From Pseudomonas putida (GTDB taxonomy: Bacteria; Pseudomonadota; Gammaproteobacteria; Pseudomonadales; Pseudomonadaceae), in contig NZ_MNAH01000002.1 of the NCBI RefSeq assembly GCF_001976065.1, positions 238,848-302,847 on the forward strand: DNA of 64,000 nt, read 5' to 3'. Position 1 is the first letter of the stretch; each line of letters starts with the position of its first letter. This document shows, one piece after another, positions 60,489 through 64,000 of this stretch. Under the pieces are notes generated by a model. That model searched no databases and had not been told where the DNA came from. It was given only the letters and a program-made list of their open reading frames with translations. A program made the position numbers and the translations under genes.

Positions 60489-62729
60489 CTAGAGCTTCCA
60501 GTCGAGGCTCAGGGTCACCGTGCGCGGGTCACCCCAATACACGCCGTTGTAGAACCCGACGTTGTCGTAGTACTTCTTGTCGAGCAGGTTGTTGACGTTC
60601 AACGACGCCGACAGGTGCCGGTCGAATTCGTAGCGCGACATCAGGTTGACCACGGTGTAGGCCTCCTGCTGGATGTCCGTGCGTTCGCTGATCAGGCTGC
60701 CATCGGCGCGGCGTCCGACCGGGCGATTGGCGCTGCGGTAGATGTCGCTCTGCCAGTTCACCGCGGCGCCCACTGTCAGCGCCTGCCACTCCCCGGGCAG
60801 GTGCCAGGCCGTCGAGAAGCGCAGCATGTTCAACGGCTGAACCGTATTGGTCCGTTGTTTTTCACCGTCGACCGAATGGGTGTAGGTGTAACCGGCGGTC
60901 ATGTTCCAGCCCTCCAGGACTTCGCCTGACAATTCGGCTTCGAAGCCTTGCACCTTGTTGCCTTTACCGCTGGATTTGTAGAACTCCTCGCCGGTCACCG
61001 GATCCGGTGGTACCGCGTCGTCCAGTTCCGCGACGTTGTCCTGCTTGCTCCAGAACAACGCGGTGGCCATGTTCAAGCGTTCTTCCAGCAGGCCGCCCTT
61101 GAGGCCCAGTTCATAGTTACTGCCGACCACCGGTTCGAGGTATTTGCGATTGCTGTCGCGGTTGGACTGCGGTTTGAAAATGTCGGTGTAGCTGACATAG
61201 ACGGTGTACTCCGGGGTGAGGTCGTACAGCAGGCCGGCGTAAGGCGTCCACATATCGTTGTGTTCTTGACTGCTGTGATCGACCGCGCTCAATTGCAGGT
61301 TGGCGTCGTAGCTGTTGGTGGTGCTCGACGCTTTCCAGCTGCCATAGCGGCTGCCGATTACCGCATGCAGTTCATCGGTCAGGGTCAGGCGCGTGGCCAG
61401 GTAACCGGCTTTTTGCCGAGTGCTGTCTTTTGCGCCTGTCAGGCCGGTATCGGTGTCGCTGAACTTGGCGATGTTGCCCATGTATTTCCAGTCGGGGATG
61501 ATTTCGTAATCCGCCGCCCTCGGGCCATCCACCAGGTAAGGCGAGTCTTCGCGACGCTCAGCCTCGCCATAACCGACCATCAATTGGTGTTCTCGACCGA
61601 ACAGCGAGTAGGGGCCTGAGACGTTGAAGTCATAAGCCTTCATCTTTTGCGTGCCGAGCATGTGCCCAAGGTAGGCGGTCATGCCGCTGCGATCGGCATT
61701 CGGGAAACCGCCACCGCCGTAATAGATCTTGCCGTCGGTGTCGCTTTCGCGGTGGGTATACGCCGCCTTGAACTGCCAGCCGCCGCCCAGTTGATGATCG
61801 AGGTTGGCAAACGCGGTCTTGTCCTTGAGTGGCCAGGAGCTCCAGGAGGTGGCCATGTTAGTCGAGCGCCCGAGGTTGGCCTTGCTGCCGTCAGAGTTCC
61901 AGTACGGCACCGTGCCCCACGACGTGCCTTGCACATGTTTGTTCTGATAGTCGTAGCCCACCGCCAGGAGGGTGTCGTCGGTCAGGTCGGCTTCGAGCAC
62001 CCCGTACCCGACTTCCCGTTGCTGCTGGTATTTGTCCCGGTAGGAGTCGCTGTCGCGGTAGGCCACCACCCCACGACCGCGCAGTCGCCCGTCGAAAGCC
62101 AGCGGGCCGCCGACGTCCAGGTAGCTGTAGTAGTCGTCATAGGTGCCGCCGCTGACGCCGCTCCTGGCTTCCCATTGTGCGGTCGGTCGCTTGCGCACCA
62201 TGTTGATGGTCGCCGAGGGATCGCCGGCACCGGTGGTCAAGCCCGTCGCACCGCGGACTACCTCGATGCGGTCATAGATGATGGTGTCGGAATCGGACTT
62301 CATGTAGCTGAAGGTATTGAGCATGCCATCGATCTGGAAATTATTGATCGTGTAGCCGCGCGAGGAATAGCTGACCCGGTCAGAGTCGTTGTGCTGGACC
62401 ACAATGCCGGTGGTCTGGCTCATCGCCTCGGACAGGCTGCCGAGTTTGAAGTCGTCCATCTGCTGGCGCGTGACCACGGATACCGATTGCGGTGTTTCCT
62501 TGATCGACAGGGGCAGCCGGGTGGCCGTACTCATGGAGCCGGTGGTGTACGAGTCGGTATTTTCGGTGGTGCTCCCCAGGCTCTGGGCGGTGACGTTGGT
62601 CGCTCCGAGCATGAGGGTTGGCGCCAGGGGCGCAGTCTCGGTATCGGCTTCAGCGAGCAGGTCCGGGCTCAGTGCGGCACCGCACAAGCCCAGGGTAAAA
62701 GTCATGGAACGGGTGATAGGCGCGAACAT
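60489..62729 (-). CDS. TonB-dependent siderophore receptor
   Basis: A 746-residue outer-membrane receptor with signal peptide. There is no STN signalling domain, since the plug starts soon after (LPLSIKETPQSVSVVTRQQMDDF). The plug carries IVVQHNDSDRVSYSSRGYTINNFQIDGM and IEVVRGATGLTTGAGDPSATINMVRKRPT, typical of FhuE/FpvB-type ferric hydroxamate or pyoverdine receptors. The barrel ends in the C-terminal TVTLSLDWKL with the terminal hydrophobic pattern. Absence of STN means it does not signal through FecR. A Fur box lies about 80 bp upstream. Confidence 0.92.
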   Translation of the reverse strand: MFAPITRSMTFTLGLCGAALSPDLLAEADTETAPLAPTLMLGATNVTAQSLGSTTENTDSYTTGSMSTATRLPLSIKETPQSVSVVTRQQMDDFKLGSLSEAMSQTTGIVVQHNDSDRVSYSSRGYTINNFQIDGMLNTFSYMKSDSDTIIYDRIEVVRGATGLTTGAGDPSATINMVRKRPTAQWEARSGVSGGTYDDYYSYLDVGGPLAFDGRLRGRGVVAYRDSDSYRDKYQQQREVGYGVLEADLTDDTLLAVGYDYQNKHVQGTSWGTVPYWNSDGSKANLGRSTNMATSWSSWPLKDKTAFANLDHQLGGGWQFKAAYTHRESDTDGKIYYGGGGFPNADRSGMTAYLGHMLGTQKMKAYDFNVSGPYSLFGREHQLMVGYGEAERREDSPYLVDGPRAADYEIIPDWKYMGNIAKFSDTDTGLTGAKDSTRQKAGYLATRLTLTDELHAVIGSRYGSWKASSTTNSYDANLQLSAVDHSSQEHNDMWTPYAGLLYDLTPEYTVYVSYTDIFKPQSNRDSNRKYLEPVVGSNYELGLKGGLLEERLNMATALFWSKQDNVAELDDAVPPDPVTGEEFYKSSGKGNKVQGFEAELSGEVLEGWNMTAGYTYTHSVDGEKQRTNTVQPLNMLRFSTAWHLPGEWQALTVGAAVNWQSDIYRSANRPVGRRADGSLISERTDIQQEAYTVVNLMSRYEFDRHLSASLNVNNLLDKKYYDNVGFYNGVYWGDPRTVTLSLDWKL

Positions 62730-62805
62730 CGCGGCCGACTCCTTGTCGTCGAGGGAAAAATCCGTTGATTCAAAGACGAAGGAGGAGGGGGGGATTTAGG
62801 GGTAA

Positions 62806-62827
62806 ACGAGAATTATTATTATTTTAG
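62806..62827. promoter_or_regulatory. Fur box upstream of the siderophore receptor
   Basis: On the minus strand the sequence reads taaaataataataattctcg, close to the Fur consensus GATAATGATAATCATTATC in its hexamer pattern. It sits 80-100 bp upstream of the receptor start. Predicts iron repression. Confidence 0.65.
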
Positions 62828-62851
62828 AGGTGTTTCCTACAGCGAAGAACA

Positions 62852-62942
62852 ACGGTGGGAGCGGGCTTGCTCGCGAAAGCGGTGTGTCATTCAACACTGA
62901 TGTCGACTGACACACCGCTTTCGCGAGCAAGCCCGCTCCCAC
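62852..62942. repeat. BIME between cptA-like gene and receptor promoter
   Basis: A near-perfect inverted pair of the same class as 5305-5394, arms gtgggagcgggcttgctcgc, following the stop of the transferase gene. Confidence 0.85.
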
Positions 62943-62950
62943 AGGTTCTA

Positions 62951-64000
62951 TTACTTTTGCACGACTTCGTGCACGGCTGGCGCCGCTTTAGGCTTGATCA
63001 GGCTGAAGTCGATCAATGGTCGCTGTTGACGCTCGTAAGGGTTGCCGATCAGCAAGGGGCGTGGCTTGAAGCTGTCACTGACCAGGCTCTTGCTGCGATC
63101 GAGTTCATCGAAGCTCAGGCCTGCCAGGTCTGCCCAGGTATGAATCAGGTGTGAGCTGCTGTAGGGGCGCCCCAAGTCCGCGGCGAAGTTCCAGTCGTGA
63201 CTTTCGCGCCATTTGGGCGAGGCCCACGCCATGAACGGGATGGTGTACATCGGCGCTGTCGGCTTGCTCTCGTTGCGTCCCAGGGTGCCGTGTCCAGGGG
63301 AGTCGAAGACGTCTTCGCCGTGGTCGGAGAGGTACAGCAAAAAGCCGTTCGGATCAGACTTGGCGTAGTCCTTGATCAGGCTCGACACCACGAAGTCGTT
63401 GTACAGCACGGCGTTGTCATAGCTGTTGTACGTCGGCAGTTGATCGTCACGTACACCGGCTGGAACACCATTGCGGTCCTTGAACTTGTCGAAGGTCGAA
63501 GGGTAGCGGTACTGGTAGCTCATGTGCGTGCCGAGCAGATGCACCACGATCAGCTTGCGCGGTGCCGCGTCGGCCAGGGCCTTGTTGAACGGCTCGATCA
63601 CGTCACCATCGTACTGGGCGGCATTCTGATTGCGGTTGTTGTTGAGGTACACCTGTTCGTCGGCCTGCTCGGAGAAGGTCGTGAGCATGGTGTTGCGCTT
63701 GGTCATGGTCTGCTGGTTGGTGATCCAGAACGTCTTGTAGCCGGCCTGTTTCATCATGGCGACCAATGACGGCGTGGACAGGTACAGCTCGGGGCTTTCT
63801 TCGTCGGCGAAGGTCAGCACCTGTTGCAGCGCTTCGATGGTGTAGGGGCGCGGCGTGATGACGTTATCGAAGACCGTCAGTTGATCCTTGAGCTTGTCCA
63901 GCTCAGGGGTGGTTTGCCGTGGGTAGCCGTACAGGCTCATGCGCTGACGGTTGGTCGACTCGCCGATCACCAGCACCAGGGTGGCCGGCTGGTTCGCCGT
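62951..64000 (-). CDS. cptA: CptA-like phosphoethanolamine transferase, 5' part outside the window
   Basis: At least 350 C-terminal residues are present and the frame runs off the right edge. This is the periplasmic sulfatase-fold domain: LVLVIGESTNRQRMSLYGYPRQTTPELD (metal-binding Glu and nucleophile Thr), VVHLLGTHMSYQYRYP, YLSDHGEDVFD (Asp, His) and HGTLGRNE. The N-terminal membrane helices should lie beyond position 64000. It transfers phosphoethanolamine to lipopolysaccharide. The acceptor could be core heptose (CptA) or lipid A (EptA), and CptA is preferred from the C-terminal sequence. Confidence 0.87.
   Translation of the reverse strand, partial: TANQPATLVLVIGESTNRQRMSLYGYPRQTTPELDKLKDQLTVFDNVITPRPYTIEALQQVLTFADEESPELYLSTPSLVAMMKQAGYKTFWITNQQTMTKRNTMLTTFSEQADEQVYLNNNRNQNAAQYDGDVIEPFNKALADAAPRKLIVVHLLGTHMSYQYRYPSTFDKFKDRNGVPAGVRDDQLPTYNSYDNAVLYNDFVVSSLIKDYAKSDPNGFLLYLSDHGEDVFDSPGHGTLGRNESKPTAPMYTIPFMAWASPKWRESHDWNFAADLGRPYSSSHLIHTWADLAGLSFDELDRSKSLVSDSFKPRPLLIGNPYERQQRPLIDFSLIKPKAAPAVHEVVQK

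Overview
The window is a chromosomal segment of a Pseudomonas of the P. fluorescens group. This is judged from high GC, an MvaU-type H-NS analogue, the ptxS-kgu 2-ketogluconate locus, a PvdQ-like acylase, AruH- and DpkA-like enzymes and very many REP/BIME palindromes of the type tgtgggagcgggcttgctcgcgaa. I see no rRNA, tRNA, CRISPR array or transposase gene.

Layout. 1-2.1 kb: gloA on the minus strand with two extra copies of its 3' end separated by REPs, a small exported protein, and mvaU. 2.2-8.8 kb: a CSS-EAL c-di-GMP phosphodiesterase, hppD, a RarD-like exporter, an aldo/keto reductase and glycerate kinase. 8.8-14.3 kb: an accessory island. It has a degenerate small ORF, a 658-aa Ig-like protein, a truncated autotransporter passenger abutting a truncated RHS module, and a 94-aa solo LuxR-type regulator. 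14.5-21.2 kb: aruH, then the complete 2-ketogluconate operon kguE-kguK-kguT-kguD with its repressor PtxS and two perfect TGAAACCGGTTTCA operators. 21.3-30.3 kb: a LysE exporter with an AraC regulator, a DUF1345 protein, an RND pump (adaptor plus permease), and a divergent OmpR-type two-component system.

30.4-34.7 kb: a second accessory patch. It holds a trypsin-like exported protease, fragments of an anti-sigma gene and of the upstream histidine kinase, a 92-aa orphan, and an ECF sigma/anti-sigma pair preceded by a TPR protein. 34.9-42.6 kb: a 2-hydroxyacid dehydrogenase/hydrolase pair, a YqaA-DUF411 pair, small membrane and lipoproteins, a Fur-like regulator, the PvdQ-like acylase and an orphan FecR. 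42.7-47.5 kb: a 1611-residue toxin-like protein with a C-terminal HExxH site. 47.7-64 kb: metabolic and transport genes (dpkA, a nitrilase with LysR, an NCS2 permease, a LysR/polyamine-binding protein/agmatinase group, an AKR, a ZapE/AFG1 ATPase, DinB, GNAT), a TonB-dependent siderophore receptor with a Fur box, and a CptA-like phosphoethanolamine transferase cut by the right edge.

The most interesting pattern is a 16-bp palindrome, CTGTCA-N4-TGACAG. It occurs three times exactly and once with one mismatch, each time upstream of an accessory gene: the Ig-like protein (and the divergent degenerate ORF), the solo LuxR regulator itself, the protease, and the 92-aa orphan. I infer a small regulon of niche or antagonism genes controlled by the LuxR-type protein. 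Other notable points are gene 3' ends remodelled by REPs (gloA, kguK, a LysR gene) and the passenger/RHS junction.
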